NCBI GenBank assembly: GCA_035515055.1
Contig: DATJBV010000031.1
Span: forward strand, 23,308-87,307
Reading direction: 5' to 3'
Origin: Pollutimonas sp035515055
GTDB taxonomy: Bacteria; Pseudomonadota; Gammaproteobacteria; Burkholderiales; Burkholderiaceae_B
Length of the DNA stretch: 64,000 nucleotides
This document shows, piece by piece, positions 15,189 to 24,516 of this stretch. The notes under the pieces are model-generated. The model did not search any database. It saw only the letters and a program-made list of their open reading frames with translations, and was not told where the DNA came from. Numbering within the stretch: the first letter of the stretch is position 1; every line of letters starts with the position of its first letter. The position numbers and the translations under genes were made by a program.

Positions 15189-16358
15189 TTAGTGAGGCGC
15201 ACCGGGCCTGCGCTGTGTGGCCATATGAACCGCAATCCCGAACACCAGCCCCCAGAAGGCGCTGCCTATGCCGAAGATGCTGAAGCCCGAAGCCGTGCCA
15301 ACAAACGTGACCAGCGCCGCTTCTCGACCATTCTCATTGGCGAGGGCGCCCGCCAAGCTGTTGCCTATGGTGCCCAGCAAGGCAAGCCCGGCAATGGCAG
15401 CCACCAGTTCAGCGGGAAATGCGGTGAACAATCCGACGACCGTAGCCCCGAATATGCCGGTAATCAGGTAGAAAACGCCTGCCCAAACGGACGCCATGTA
15501 GCGCCGTGCGGGATTGGGATCGGCGTCTTTGCTCATGCAGATAGCCGCGGTGATGGCCGCGAGATTGTACGCGAAACCCCCGAATGGACCCAGCATCAAG
15601 CCGGTAATGCCCGTCCAGGTGATGAGGGGCGACGCGGGCGTCTCGTAGCCGTTGGCGCGCAACACGGCCAGACCGGGTATGTTCTGCGACGTCATTGTCA
15701 CGATGAACAAGGGGACGCCCACGCCAAGCAAGGCCGATGCGGTGAACTCGGGCATCATGAACACGGGCGCCGCGGGAGTCCAGTTCAGTATATCCACGTT
15801 CAACAAGCCGCCGATCCCGGCGTAGGCGACGCCCGCGGCCAATGCCAGTGGGACGGTGTAGCGGGGCACCCAGGCGCGTCCGATCATGAAGGTGGCGAAC
15901 ATTAGCAATACCATCATGGCCTGCGTCTGCATTGCTGAAAAAAGATCCATGCCGAAGCGTATCAATATGCCGGCCAGCATCGCCGCGGCGATGTGTCGTG
16001 GAATGTAGTGCATGATCTTCTGGAACCAGCCGGTAATTCCGCACAAGGTCATCAGGAATGAAGAAAACAAAAATGCCGCAATGGATTGATTCATGCTCAG
16101 GCCGGACAATCCTGTGACCAGCAATGCGGCGCCGGGTGTGGACCAGGCGGTCAAGACCGGCGTGCGGTAGCGCAGCGCCAACCCGATGCAACTGGCGCCC
16201 ATCCCAATACCGAGGGCCCACATCCACGATGAAAGTTCCGCCGCGGTCGCCCCGGCGGCGCTGGCCGCCTGGAAAATGATGGCCACCGAGCTGCTGTAGC
16301 CCACGAGCACGGCGATAAAACCGGCTGAAATATGCGAAATCTTGAACGTGTCGCCCAT
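15189..16358 (-). CDS. BenE-family benzoate/H+ symporter-like transporter
   Basis: 389 residues with about 12 hydrophobic helices; the N-terminus ISHISAGFIAVLVGYSSSVAI and the later PALGV-type loop region (NIPGLAVLRANGYETP) are typical of BenE/YdcO proteins, which import aromatic acids with protons. No benzoate catabolic genes are present here. Its nearest neighbours are the 5-oxoprolinase genes, so a different carboxylate such as 5-oxoproline is possible, but that is only a guess from position. It is divergent from the LOG-like gene. Confidence 0.85.
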   Translation of the reverse strand: MGDTFKISHISAGFIAVLVGYSSSVAIIFQAASAAGATAAELSSWMWALGIGMGASCIGLALRYRTPVLTAWSTPGAALLVTGLSGLSMNQSIAAFLFSSFLMTLCGITGWFQKIMHYIPRHIAAAMLAGILIRFGMDLFSAMQTQAMMVLLMFATFMIGRAWVPRYTVPLALAAGVAYAGIGGLLNVDILNWTPAAPVFMMPEFTASALLGVGVPLFIVTMTSQNIPGLAVLRANGYETPASPLITWTGITGLMLGPFGGFAYNLAAITAAICMSKDADPNPARRYMASVWAGVFYLITGIFGATVVGLFTAFPAELVAAIAGLALLGTIGNSLAGALANENGREAALVTFVGTASGFSIFGIGSAFWGLVFGIAVHMATQRRPGAPH

Positions 16359-16412
16359 GCGTGGTCTGTGTTTTTATAGTTCCGTAGGCGGCATCAGCGT
16401 CCGCCCAAGTGA

Positions 16413-16426
16413 GCATGCTAGCATGC
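16413..16426. promoter_or_regulatory. Perfect 14-bp palindrome in a divergent intergenic region
   Basis: GCATGCTAGCATGC is fully self-complementary and lies in the 119-bp gap between the divergent benE-like and LOG-like genes. It could be an operator for either gene. It is short enough that chance cannot be excluded. Confidence 0.3.
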
Positions 16427-16477
16427 GCGTGACAGACAAATTTTCTGCCGCTAGTATTACATTTTTGGCATGACATT

Positions 16478-17332
16478 ATGATCGACGACATTGAACGGGA
16501 AGCGCTGCTCGAAGCCATCATGGCGGGAGAAGCCTACCGGCTGGCGCAGGAAGACGTCGAGCTCCTGGCCAGTGAAGATCTTCGGCCCGTGCGCCTCCAG
16601 TTAGAGCTGCTCAAGCCGGAGCTCACTCTGCGCCAGCTCGGCATACGCGCAACCATCGTGGTGTTCGGCAGCGCCCGCATCATGTCTCCGGAAGAGGCGC
16701 AGGCCAATCTTGCACGGGCCGAGGCCCAGTTGGAAGCGCAGCCCAGCGATGCGGTGGCTCTGCGCGGTCTTGAAATGGCCAAACGACGCGTTACCCAATC
16801 GCATTGGTATGACGAAGCCAGGCGCTTTGCCGACATGGCGTCTCGCTGCTTTCAGCATGAAGGACCATGTGATCTCGTTGTCATGACAGGTGGTGGACCG
16901 GGCATTATGGAGGCAGCCAATCGTGGCGCTTTCGAAGCCGGAATCCGGTCTATCGGCTTGAATATCACGCTACCTCACGAACAACAGCCCAATCCTTTCA
17001 TTACGCCCGAACTGGCTTTTCGCTTTCACTATTTTGCGCTTCGCAAAATGCACTTTCTATTGCGGGCCAAGGCATTGGTCGCCTTCCCTGGCGGGTTCGG
17101 CACGCTGGACGAGTTGTTCGAGGTGCTGACGCTAGTACAAACGCGCAAGATGCCGCCCATTCCCATCGTGCTGCTCAATACCGCCTTTTGGAGCCGTCTG
17201 GTCGATTTCGATTTTCTTGTCGATGAAGGCATGATTGCGCCGGATGACATCCACCTGTTCCGTATTGTCGATACGGCGGAAGAAGCTGTCGCGGCATTGC
17301 GCGAATTTTATGCGGGTAAGCCACTCCTCTAG
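16478..17332 (+). CDS. LOG-family (TIGR00730-like) Rossmann-fold nucleotide hydrolase
   Basis: 284 residues. The signature of the lysine-decarboxylase-like/LOG family is complete: MTGGGPGIMEAANRGA and LVAFPGGFGTLDELFEVLTL (PGGxGTxxE). Characterised members remove ribose-5-phosphate from nucleoside monophosphates, including cytokinin precursors. The N-terminal 80 residues are a charged helical extension seen in longer bacterial members. It is a single gene, 27 bp ahead of the ZIP gene on the same strand, and may be co-transcribed with it. Confidence 0.88.
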   Translation: MIDDIEREALLEAIMAGEAYRLAQEDVELLASEDLRPVRLQLELLKPELTLRQLGIRATIVVFGSARIMSPEEAQANLARAEAQLEAQPSDAVALRGLEMAKRRVTQSHWYDEARRFADMASRCFQHEGPCDLVVMTGGGPGIMEAANRGAFEAGIRSIGLNITLPHEQQPNPFITPELAFRFHYFALRKMHFLLRAKALVAFPGGFGTLDELFEVLTLVQTRKMPPIPIVLLNTAFWSRLVDFDFLVDEGMIAPDDIHLFRIVDTAEEAVAALREFYAGKPLL

Positions 17333-17359
17333 GCGCCGCCGCGGCATATACTAAATTTT

Positions 17360-18286
17360 ATGGAAAATCCGCAAGCCGTCTCGACTTCCCTTTGGAGCGC
17401 GTGGGGTACACAGGCGCGCGCCAATCCCGCCATCACCCTAGGCATGGCGGCCGCCAGCATTGCGGTCCTGTGGCTGCTGATCGCCAGCGGCTATCAGGCA
17501 TTCACCGGCGAGAACCGCGGCAACGTGGTGTACGCGGCAATAGGCGGATTCGCGGGTTTCGGCGCCACGGCGTTGGGGGCGGTATTTGCCTTCGGCTTGC
17601 GCGCGGTAGCGACACGCACGCAGGACACCATGTTGGGCTTCGCGGCCGGCATGATGCTGGCCGCCAGTTCGTTTTCCTTGATCCTGCCCGGTCTGGAGGC
17701 GGCGAAAACAGTGCTGGGCAGCGGGTTGGGCGGGGCTTTTGTCGTCGTGGTCGGCCTTGGCCTGGGTGTATTGCTCATGCTGGGACTGGACTACTTTACG
17801 CCGCACGAGCACGAAAGCGCCGGAACCTACGGCCCGAATAGCGAACGCATTAGCCGAGTCTGGCTCTTCGTTCTGGCCATCATTCTTCACAACCTTCCGG
17901 AAGGCATGGCTATCGGTGTCAGCTTCTCCAAGGGCGACATGAGCGTGGGGCTTCCGCTGACGACCGCCATTGCCATCCAGGACATTCCAGAAGGATTGGC
18001 CATTGCTCTCGCATTGCGGGCGATCGGTCTCACGGCGGCGCAGGCCGTGCTGGTCGCTATCGGTTCAGGACTTATGGAGCCATTGGGGGCGCTGGTCGGC
18101 GTCGGCATGGCAACCGGCTTCCCGGTGGCCTATCCGATCAGTCTCGGCCTTGCCGCCGGCGCCATGATTTTCGTGGTTTCGCACGAAGTCATACCCGAAA
18201 CCCACCGAAACGGCCATCAAACGCCGGCTACTGTCGGTCTCATGGGCGGATTCGCCGTCATGATGTTTCTCGACACCGCCCTGTAA
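17360..18286 (+). CDS. ZIP-family divalent metal transporter (GufA/ZupT-like)
   Basis: 308 residues with 8-9 membrane helices. The metal-binding helices are clear: HNLPEGMAIGVSFSKGD and IQDIPEGLAIALALR hold the His-Asn-x-Pro-Glu-Gly and Asp-Ile-Pro-Glu-Gly pairs of ZIP channels. A further conserved HEVIPETHR follows near the end. The N-terminus carries a longer TM region (SIAVLWLLIASGYQAF) than E. coli ZupT. Expected role: uptake or release of Zn or other divalent metals across the inner membrane. Confidence 0.9.
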   Translation: MENPQAVSTSLWSAWGTQARANPAITLGMAAASIAVLWLLIASGYQAFTGENRGNVVYAAIGGFAGFGATALGAVFAFGLRAVATRTQDTMLGFAAGMMLAASSFSLILPGLEAAKTVLGSGLGGAFVVVVGLGLGVLLMLGLDYFTPHEHESAGTYGPNSERISRVWLFVLAIILHNLPEGMAIGVSFSKGDMSVGLPLTTAIAIQDIPEGLAIALALRAIGLTAAQAVLVAIGSGLMEPLGALVGVGMATGFPVAYPISLGLAAGAMIFVVSHEVIPETHRNGHQTPATVGLMGGFAVMMFLDTAL

Positions 18287-18324
18287 ACTACCTGTTGATC
18301 AACAGCGGTAATGGAGCAACAACA

Positions 18325-18792
18325 GTGAGTGGCGATATAACTCAAGAGGACAGGCTTTGGCGTGACGATGGCTGGACGGCGCGCGTCATCAAGAACGGAG
18401 ACGACGACGGTTGGGCGGTCGAAATGATGAAGGACGGCGAATCCGAGCCGGCTCTGGTGGGACCATGGACCATGGGGCGCGACAAGAAAAACCCAAAGCC
18501 TCTCGATGCCAACGCGTTCTACACGCTGGTCAAGACGGCTACCGAAGTATTGCGCAGACATGAGCAGCAATTGCACGCCTTGCTGCACAAGAACGTCAGT
18601 ATATCCAGTGCGGCAGGGCCGGTAAGCGTCAAGTTCGACATAACGCCCGATGACGATCATCCATATGCCACGCTCAGCGCTTACGACCAATACGGGGAAC
18701 AACTGGCTCAGGTCGTCGTATCGACCGGGTACAAGCTCACTGTCCAAAGCGCCACCGAGTGGATGGATAAAGGGTTCCAGAGGCTAGCCTAA
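18325..18792 (+). CDS. Conserved hypothetical cytosolic protein
   Basis: 155 residues from a GTG at 18325 preceded by GGAG (18313-18316); the first possible start, a TTG at 18295, has no ribosome site. No signal peptide or membrane segment. The sequence is acidic and compact, with a strand-rich N-terminus (WTARVIKNGDDDGWAVEMM) and a helical middle (YTLVKTATEVLRRHEQQLHAL). I do not recognise the family. It lies between the ZIP and SDR genes on the same strand. Confidence 0.6.
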   Translation: MSGDITQEDRLWRDDGWTARVIKNGDDDGWAVEMMKDGESEPALVGPWTMGRDKKNPKPLDANAFYTLVKTATEVLRRHEQQLHALLHKNVSISSAAGPVSVKFDITPDDDHPYATLSAYDQYGEQLAQVVVSTGYKLTVQSATEWMDKGFQRLA

Positions 18793-18874
18793 CTCCATCG
18801 GGGTTTGCAGGATCGCGGCGCGCGGGCACAGCATGTGCTGCCCCGCACGACCTAGACTACTCTGGAGACTGCTC

Positions 18875-19786
18875 ATGAATTCAGAAGACGAAAAGGGCCC
18901 GGGCCACACCGCCGCGGTGCAGACGGGGGCACGCGATTACCCTGAGCCCCCTTTGCCGGAGCAGCATTTGGAAAAGCCGGGCCTGGAAGAGGACTTGATC
19001 CTGGAGCCGCAATTCATGGCGCCCGCGTATCGCGGCAGCGGCAAACTGGAGGGGATGTCGGCCATTGTCACCGGAGGCGACTCGGGCATTGGACGCGCGG
19101 TCGCCGTGCTTTTTGCCCGAGAAGGAGCCGATGTGGCGGTGCTGTATCTGAACGAGCATGTCGATGCGCGGAAAACAAAAGAGTGCGTGGAAGCCGAGGG
19201 GAGGCGCTGCCTCATCATATCGGGCGACGTGAAGGACGCCCGCTTTTGTGAAGATGCGGTTGGCCAGGTCGTACAAGCCTTCGGTAAATTGGATATTCTC
19301 GTGAATAACGCCGCCTTCCAGGAGCATGCCGAGTCCCTGCTCGATATTACCGACGAGCGTTTCGATGAAACCCTGCGCACCAATGTCTATGGGTATTTTT
19401 ATATGGCGCGCGCAGCGTTGCCACATCTGAAAGAGGGCGCGTCCATCATCAATACCGGATCAGTCACGGGCTTGCAGGGCAGCCCACAGCTGTTGGACTA
19501 TTCCACCACCAAAGGGGCGATCCACGCGTTTACAATGTCGCTTGCCGGCAGCCTCGCCAGCAAAGGCGTACGTGTCAACGCTGTGGCGCCAGGGCCTGTG
19601 TGGACGCCGCTGAATCCCGCGGATCAGCCGCCCGAGAAGATCAAGTCGTTCGGCAGCAAGACAGATTTCAAGAGGCCCGCGCAGCCAGAGGAAATCTCGC
19701 CGGCTTACGTGTTCCTGGCGTCGGCGGCGTGTTCCAGCTACATCACTGGCATCGTGCTGCCAATTACCGGCAGCCACAGTAATTAA
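18875..19786 (+). CDS. SDR oxidoreductase of the YhdF/YghA-like stress type
   Basis: 303 residues from the ATG at 18875, which has GGAG 9 bp upstream. A hydrophilic N-terminal extension (about 55 residues, with QHLEKPGLEEDLILEP) precedes the Rossmann domain, as in the YhdF/YghA group. The cofactor motif is TGGDSGIGRA, followed by NNA, the catalytic Ser in GSVTG and YSTTKGA (Tyr-x-x-x-Lys). These are NADP-dependent dehydrogenases, often induced by general stress. The substrate is unknown. It precedes the MscS gene by 53 bp. Confidence 0.9.
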   Translation: MNSEDEKGPGHTAAVQTGARDYPEPPLPEQHLEKPGLEEDLILEPQFMAPAYRGSGKLEGMSAIVTGGDSGIGRAVAVLFAREGADVAVLYLNEHVDARKTKECVEAEGRRCLIISGDVKDARFCEDAVGQVVQAFGKLDILVNNAAFQEHAESLLDITDERFDETLRTNVYGYFYMARAALPHLKEGASIINTGSVTGLQGSPQLLDYSTTKGAIHAFTMSLAGSLASKGVRVNAVAPGPVWTPLNPADQPPEKIKSFGSKTDFKRPAQPEEISPAYVFLASAACSSYITGIVLPITGSHSN

Positions 19787-19839
19787 CGTCTGCGACCGCT
19801 GCCCCTGGAATCGCTTCATCACAAGGAGAAAAACCGCCT

Positions 19840-21972
19840 ATGCCGGCTTTGCCCATAAGAAAACAGAGTGTGTTCTTTTGCTTTTTGTTTCTGCTGCTCT
19901 TGTTGGCAATGATGACCGATGTATCGGCTGCTGAAGCAGAGCTGGAAAGCGCACCGGCTCTCACGCAAGGCGGTCTGCTGGACCAGCTGTTCGTCGTGAT
20001 AGGGCAACGGCTCGATGGCGTTATGCGGTGGGTCCAGCTCGTCATCAATGCGGTTGGGGAACTAAGGGGCAGCGGGTTGTGGTGGCGTGAAACGATGGGT
20101 TCACCGCAACAGCGTGCGCTGGCATATGGCGTCCTGTGGCGCATGACAGTTGTTCTAGGCGCGTCTTTCATGGTCGAGCGCATTACCCAGTACATGCTTG
20201 CGCGCCCGCGGCGGTTGTTGGGCATCCGGGCCGACGTGGCCGCACAGCGCGTCAACGGCAACGAGACAGGCGTTTCCAACGCCGCCAGCGATACAGCGCC
20301 CGTACCGGCGCTGCGCTACTTGCGCCTGCTGCGGCGTTTTCCCTATGCGTTGGGATATTGCCTGCTCGAGCTTCTGCCATTGCTCGGGTTTATTGGGGTG
20401 GCAAGTGTGGTTTCCAGCGCGCTTGGCGGGAAGACAAGCCCTTTCTACGGCGCCACAATTCCGTTGATCGCCGCCTATGTCAATGCACGGTTCGCATTGG
20501 CCGCTGTACACCTGATGATATCGCCGCAACAGCGCAGCCTTCGGCTGCTGCCGGTGGGCGATGGTATGACGGTTTGGCTGAATCGATGGATCTGGTGGGT
20601 AATCGTCATTGCGGCTTTCGGCATGGCCGCGGCCGACCTTTTCGTTCAGGCCGGTGCCCATCTGGATACCCACGAGGTCGTGACCAAGTCGACTGCCTTA
20701 TGTGTCCATGTCCTGCTGTTGATCATGGTGTGGCGCAGCAGCAAGACGGCATCCGCCGCCATTCGAGGCCATGGAGCGACACGCCGGGATCTATTTGGGC
20801 TGCGCGGCATTCTTGCCGATATTTGGCCGTATGCGGCCAGCTTCTTTATAGCGGCGCTGTGGTTGTTCTGGGCCGCCGGCATCGAGAACGGTTTCCAGCG
20901 GGTGTTGGTGTTTTTTGTGTCTTCTGCGGCGGTCATCATTGTGGCTTGCCTTGTGTCGATTTTTGCGCTGGGCGCCGTCGATAAAGCTTTTCTGCATCAG
21001 GACTCCGCGGCGCAACCTCATGCGGCTGAACGGGACGGCAGAAGTATTTTCCATTTACTGGCGCGGCGCGCGGTCGGCATAGTGATCGGCGTCGCCACAT
21101 TGCTCGTGCTGTTACAGGTGTGGGGAATGGATACGAGAGGGTGGTTCGCCGCCAATACGGTGGGCCGCCGTCTCGCATCGGCGGCGGGCACGATCGCTAT
21201 CACCATGGTCCTGGCGATCGTGGCATGGGAGGCCATGAATATGGCGGTGAGCCGTCGCATCAATCGATGGGTGGACGCGGGCGAAGCGGCTAGGGCAGCG
21301 CGTATTCGTACCTTGGTACCCATGTTGCGCAGTGTCCTCCTCGTTGCTATTGCAATGGTCGTCTTGCTCACTGCATTAAGCCAGCTAGGGGTCAATGTGG
21401 CGCCGTTGCTTGCGGGAGCCAGCATTATCGGCGTTGCATTGGGATTCGGTTCGCAAAAACTGGTCCAGGACTTTATCACCGGCATATTCCTGCTTATGGA
21501 GAACGCCATGCAAGTGGGCGACTTTGTGACCGTCGCGGGGCTGTCGGGCACGGTTGAATACTTATCGATACGCACCGTCCGGCTCCGCGCAGGCGACGGG
21601 TCGCTGCATGTGGTTCCGTTTAGTTCGGTATCGACGGTAACGAATACGAACCGGGGAATCGGCAATGCCTCTATACGTGTTAGTGTGGTCGCCGATTCGG
21701 ACGTCGATGCCGTTTTCGACGCCATTCGCAGTGTGGGCAGCGATATGCGGTCGGATCAGAAATACCAAGACCTGATGCTGGGCGATGTCGATATATGGGG
21801 CGTGGACCAGGTCGATGGATCCATGATAACTATCGCAGGCCAGATACGAACTGTCGATCGTGGCCGCTGGCCAGTGCAGCGCGAGTTCAACCGCCGCATA
21901 CTGCAGCGTTTTCGCGATCGCAGTATTCAGTTGGTGAATCCCAAGGAAACCCGGGTGATCAGTACGACATAG
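19840..21972 (+). CDS. Large MscS-family mechanosensitive channel (YbiO/YnaI-like)
   Basis: 710 residues with a Sec signal (FFCFLFLLLLLAMMTDVSAAEA), several added N-terminal helices and the MscS core near the C-terminus. The pore helix and following region are GASIIGVALGFGSQKLVQDF and IFLLMENAMQVGDFVTV, then VRLRAGDGSLHVVPFSSV in the beta domain. Channels of this type open under membrane tension and release solutes during hypo-osmotic shock. It follows a stress-type SDR and precedes the glycosyltransferase/UGM fusion, on the same strand. Confidence 0.92.
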   Translation: MPALPIRKQSVFFCFLFLLLLLAMMTDVSAAEAELESAPALTQGGLLDQLFVVIGQRLDGVMRWVQLVINAVGELRGSGLWWRETMGSPQQRALAYGVLWRMTVVLGASFMVERITQYMLARPRRLLGIRADVAAQRVNGNETGVSNAASDTAPVPALRYLRLLRRFPYALGYCLLELLPLLGFIGVASVVSSALGGKTSPFYGATIPLIAAYVNARFALAAVHLMISPQQRSLRLLPVGDGMTVWLNRWIWWVIVIAAFGMAAADLFVQAGAHLDTHEVVTKSTALCVHVLLLIMVWRSSKTASAAIRGHGATRRDLFGLRGILADIWPYAASFFIAALWLFWAAGIENGFQRVLVFFVSSAAVIIVACLVSIFALGAVDKAFLHQDSAAQPHAAERDGRSIFHLLARRAVGIVIGVATLLVLLQVWGMDTRGWFAANTVGRRLASAAGTIAITMVLAIVAWEAMNMAVSRRINRWVDAGEAARAARIRTLVPMLRSVLLVAIAMVVLLTALSQLGVNVAPLLAGASIIGVALGFGSQKLVQDFITGIFLLMENAMQVGDFVTVAGLSGTVEYLSIRTVRLRAGDGSLHVVPFSSVSTVTNTNRGIGNASIRVSVVADSDVDAVFDAIRSVGSDMRSDQKYQDLMLGDVDIWGVDQVDGSMITIAGQIRTVDRGRWPVQREFNRRILQRFRDRSIQLVNPKETRVISTT

Positions 21973-22056
21973 TTTGGCGCAGCCAAGGCATGGCAATTGC
22001 TAAGGGTGATGGGTCCTTTTCAGGACCTATCATTTAAATTCCTTTAGGGTGGCAAC

Positions 22057-24465
22057 ATGATTCCGGCTAACGCTACCAGGGCATCCTGTGCCCCGCGTCC
22101 TTTGCTTGTCTGCTTTTCTCACTTGCGTTGGGACTTCGTCTACCAGCGCCCACAGCACTTAATGGCGCGGTTTGCGCGCCATTTCGACGTTCTGTATGTC
22201 GAGGAGCCGGTTCCCGACAACGACAATGCCGCTTGGCTCGAGATACGCGAAGAGCCAGAAGGGGTCCAGGTGCTCGTACCGCGTTTGCCCAATGGATTGA
22301 GCGAGCAGCAGAAAGAGCATGAGCAGCGGGTTCTGCTCGATCGATATCTGGGTTCTCGCGCCACTCAAAAAATGACGCTCTGGTACTACACGCCCATGAG
22401 CCTGGCGTTTTCCGAGCATCTGCGCGCAGATTTGGTGGTTTATGATTGCATGGATGAACTGGCGGCGTTTCGTAGCGCTCCGGTGCGGCTCATCGAGCGC
22501 GAACGCCAATTGCTGAGCCGGGCCGATGTCGTGTTCACCGGCGGATACAGCCTCTACGAGGCCAAGCGCGCATTGCACCCGTCGGTCCATCCATTTCCCA
22601 GCAGTGTCGACGTCGAACACTTCGCGCAAGCGCGGCTGCCGGTGTCTGAACCTATGGACCAAGTGGGCATCGCCCATCCGCGACTGGGGTTCTACGGCGT
22701 GCTGGATGAACGGCTCGACATTGAACTGGTCGACGCGGTGGCGGCGGCGCGTCCTGACTGGAATATTGTGCTGGTCGGCCCGGTCGTGAAAATCGATCCC
22801 GCCAGCTTGCCGCAGCGATCGAATATCCATTATTTGGGCAGCAAGAATTATTCAGAGTTGCCTTTTTATTTGGCGGGATGGGATGTCGCCTTGATGCCAT
22901 TCGCGCGGAATGAGTCAACACGGTTTATCAGTCCGACGAAAACACCTGAATACCTGGCGGGTGGCCGCGCGGTGGTATCGACGCCTATCGTCGATGTGGT
23001 CCGCAGCTACGGAACCAGCGGCATGGTACGAATTGCGGCGACGGCGGCGGAATTCGCTGCAAGCATTGAATCCGAACTTGCCCGGGCATCGGACCGCGTA
23101 GCGTTGTGCGAGCAGGCCGACGGCATACTGGGCAGTATGTCGTGGGACTGCACATGGCATTCCATGTGTGAGGTGATGTGCAGAAGCCAGCGGGAGGCTG
23201 CCCGCACACTCGCCAAAGTACTGGAAGGGGCTGCCGCCATTCCGCTGGAGGCGCAGCCCGAACGGGCAAGAGCGGCAGCCGTCAGGCTACCATTTCGTCC
23301 GCGCCGCATGCCGGGGGCAGGGGATTACTACGATTATCTGGTCGTAGGGGCGGGTTATGCCGGAAGCGTATTGGCCGAGCGTCTGGCCAGCGGTCGGAAC
23401 AAGCGGGTGCTTGTTATCGATAGGCGCCCGCACGTCGGGGGCAATGCCTTCGACCATTACAATGACGATGGGATCCTGGTACATCGGTATGGTCCCCACA
23501 TATTCCATACAAATTCGGTCAAGGTGATGGAATACCTGTCACGCTTTACTGAATGGCGGCCTTACGAGCACAGGGTACTGGCTCAGGTCGACGGAAAGCT
23601 CGTTCCCATGCCAATCAACCTGACCACGCTTTCCCTGCTTTATGGACGTAAGTTCACTCCCGAACAGGCAGCGGCATTCCTGGCGTCCCAGGCGGAAGTC
23701 ATAGCGGATGTACGGACGTCCGAAGACATTGTAGTCAGCACCGTCGGACGCGATCTTTACGAGAAATTCTTTCGCGGCTATACGCGTAAACAATGGGGGC
23801 TTGATCCGTCGCAGCTCGATAAATCGGTGGCGGCCCGTGTGCCGGCGCGCACATCGTTGGATGATCGTTATTTTACGGACCGCTTCCAATGCATGCCGCT
23901 GCACGGATACACCCGCATGTTCCAGAAAATGCTCGACCATCCCAACATTACCGTGGCAACCAGCACGTCATTCCAAGACGTGCGCGATACCGTACAGTAC
24001 GGGCACTTGATTTATTGCGGGCCGATAGACGAATATTTCGACTACCGGTTCGGAGCCCTGCCGTATCGCTCGCTGCAATTTAAACATGTGACGCTGGACC
24101 AGCCACAGTTCCAGGCGGCGGCTGTTGTCAATTATCCGGCGGAAGATATGGAATACACACGCATCACGGAGTATAAATATCTCACCGGGCAGCAACATCG
24201 CAAGACGAGCGTGACCTACGAGATCCCGAGTGCGCAAGGCGAACCGTACTATCCGATACCCCGACCCGAGAATGCCGCCCTGTTTCGTCGGTACCAGGAA
24301 CTCGCCGACCGAACCAAGGGAGTCACTTTCGTCGGCCGCCTCGCGACGTACCGCTATTTCAATATGGATCAGGTCGTCGCACAGGCACTCGCTGTCTATG
24401 AACGGATGGACCGGGCTGTGCACGAGTGGGAAGACAGGCAGGCGGTCGCCGCCCAGGAGGCATGA
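22057..24465 (+). CDS. Fusion of a GT4-like glycosyltransferase and UDP-galactopyranose mutase
   Basis: 802 residues in two domains. Residues 1-410 resemble group-1 glycosyltransferases (LVCFSHLRWDFVYQRPQHLM, LVVYDCMDELAAF, LGFYGVLDERLDIEL, PTKTPEYLAGGRAVV). From about 423 a full-length UGM follows: FAD-binding VVGAGYAGSVLAERL, HVGGNAFDHYNDDG, YGPHIFHTN and RGYTRKQWGLDPSQLD, about 378 residues, as long as stand-alone Glf. UGM converts UDP-galactopyranose to UDP-galactofuranose, so the fused transferase may use it directly. The downstream genes encode a GH1-like enzyme and an ABC exporter. No linker break or frameshift is seen. Confidence 0.9.
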   Translation: MIPANATRASCAPRPLLVCFSHLRWDFVYQRPQHLMARFARHFDVLYVEEPVPDNDNAAWLEIREEPEGVQVLVPRLPNGLSEQQKEHEQRVLLDRYLGSRATQKMTLWYYTPMSLAFSEHLRADLVVYDCMDELAAFRSAPVRLIERERQLLSRADVVFTGGYSLYEAKRALHPSVHPFPSSVDVEHFAQARLPVSEPMDQVGIAHPRLGFYGVLDERLDIELVDAVAAARPDWNIVLVGPVVKIDPASLPQRSNIHYLGSKNYSELPFYLAGWDVALMPFARNESTRFISPTKTPEYLAGGRAVVSTPIVDVVRSYGTSGMVRIAATAAEFAASIESELARASDRVALCEQADGILGSMSWDCTWHSMCEVMCRSQREAARTLAKVLEGAAAIPLEAQPERARAAAVRLPFRPRRMPGAGDYYDYLVVGAGYAGSVLAERLASGRNKRVLVIDRRPHVGGNAFDHYNDDGILVHRYGPHIFHTNSVKVMEYLSRFTEWRPYEHRVLAQVDGKLVPMPINLTTLSLLYGRKFTPEQAAAFLASQAEVIADVRTSEDIVVSTVGRDLYEKFFRGYTRKQWGLDPSQLDKSVAARVPARTSLDDRYFTDRFQCMPLHGYTRMFQKMLDHPNITVATSTSFQDVRDTVQYGHLIYCGPIDEYFDYRFGALPYRSLQFKHVTLDQPQFQAAAVVNYPAEDMEYTRITEYKYLTGQQHRKTSVTYEIPSAQGEPYYPIPRPENAALFRRYQELADRTKGVTFVGRLATYRYFNMDQVVAQALAVYERMDRAVHEWEDRQAVAAQEA

Positions 24466-24516
24466 CTTCGGCTTCTGGCGACATGCAAACACCAAGGCGA
24501 GGCTATCGATTGGATC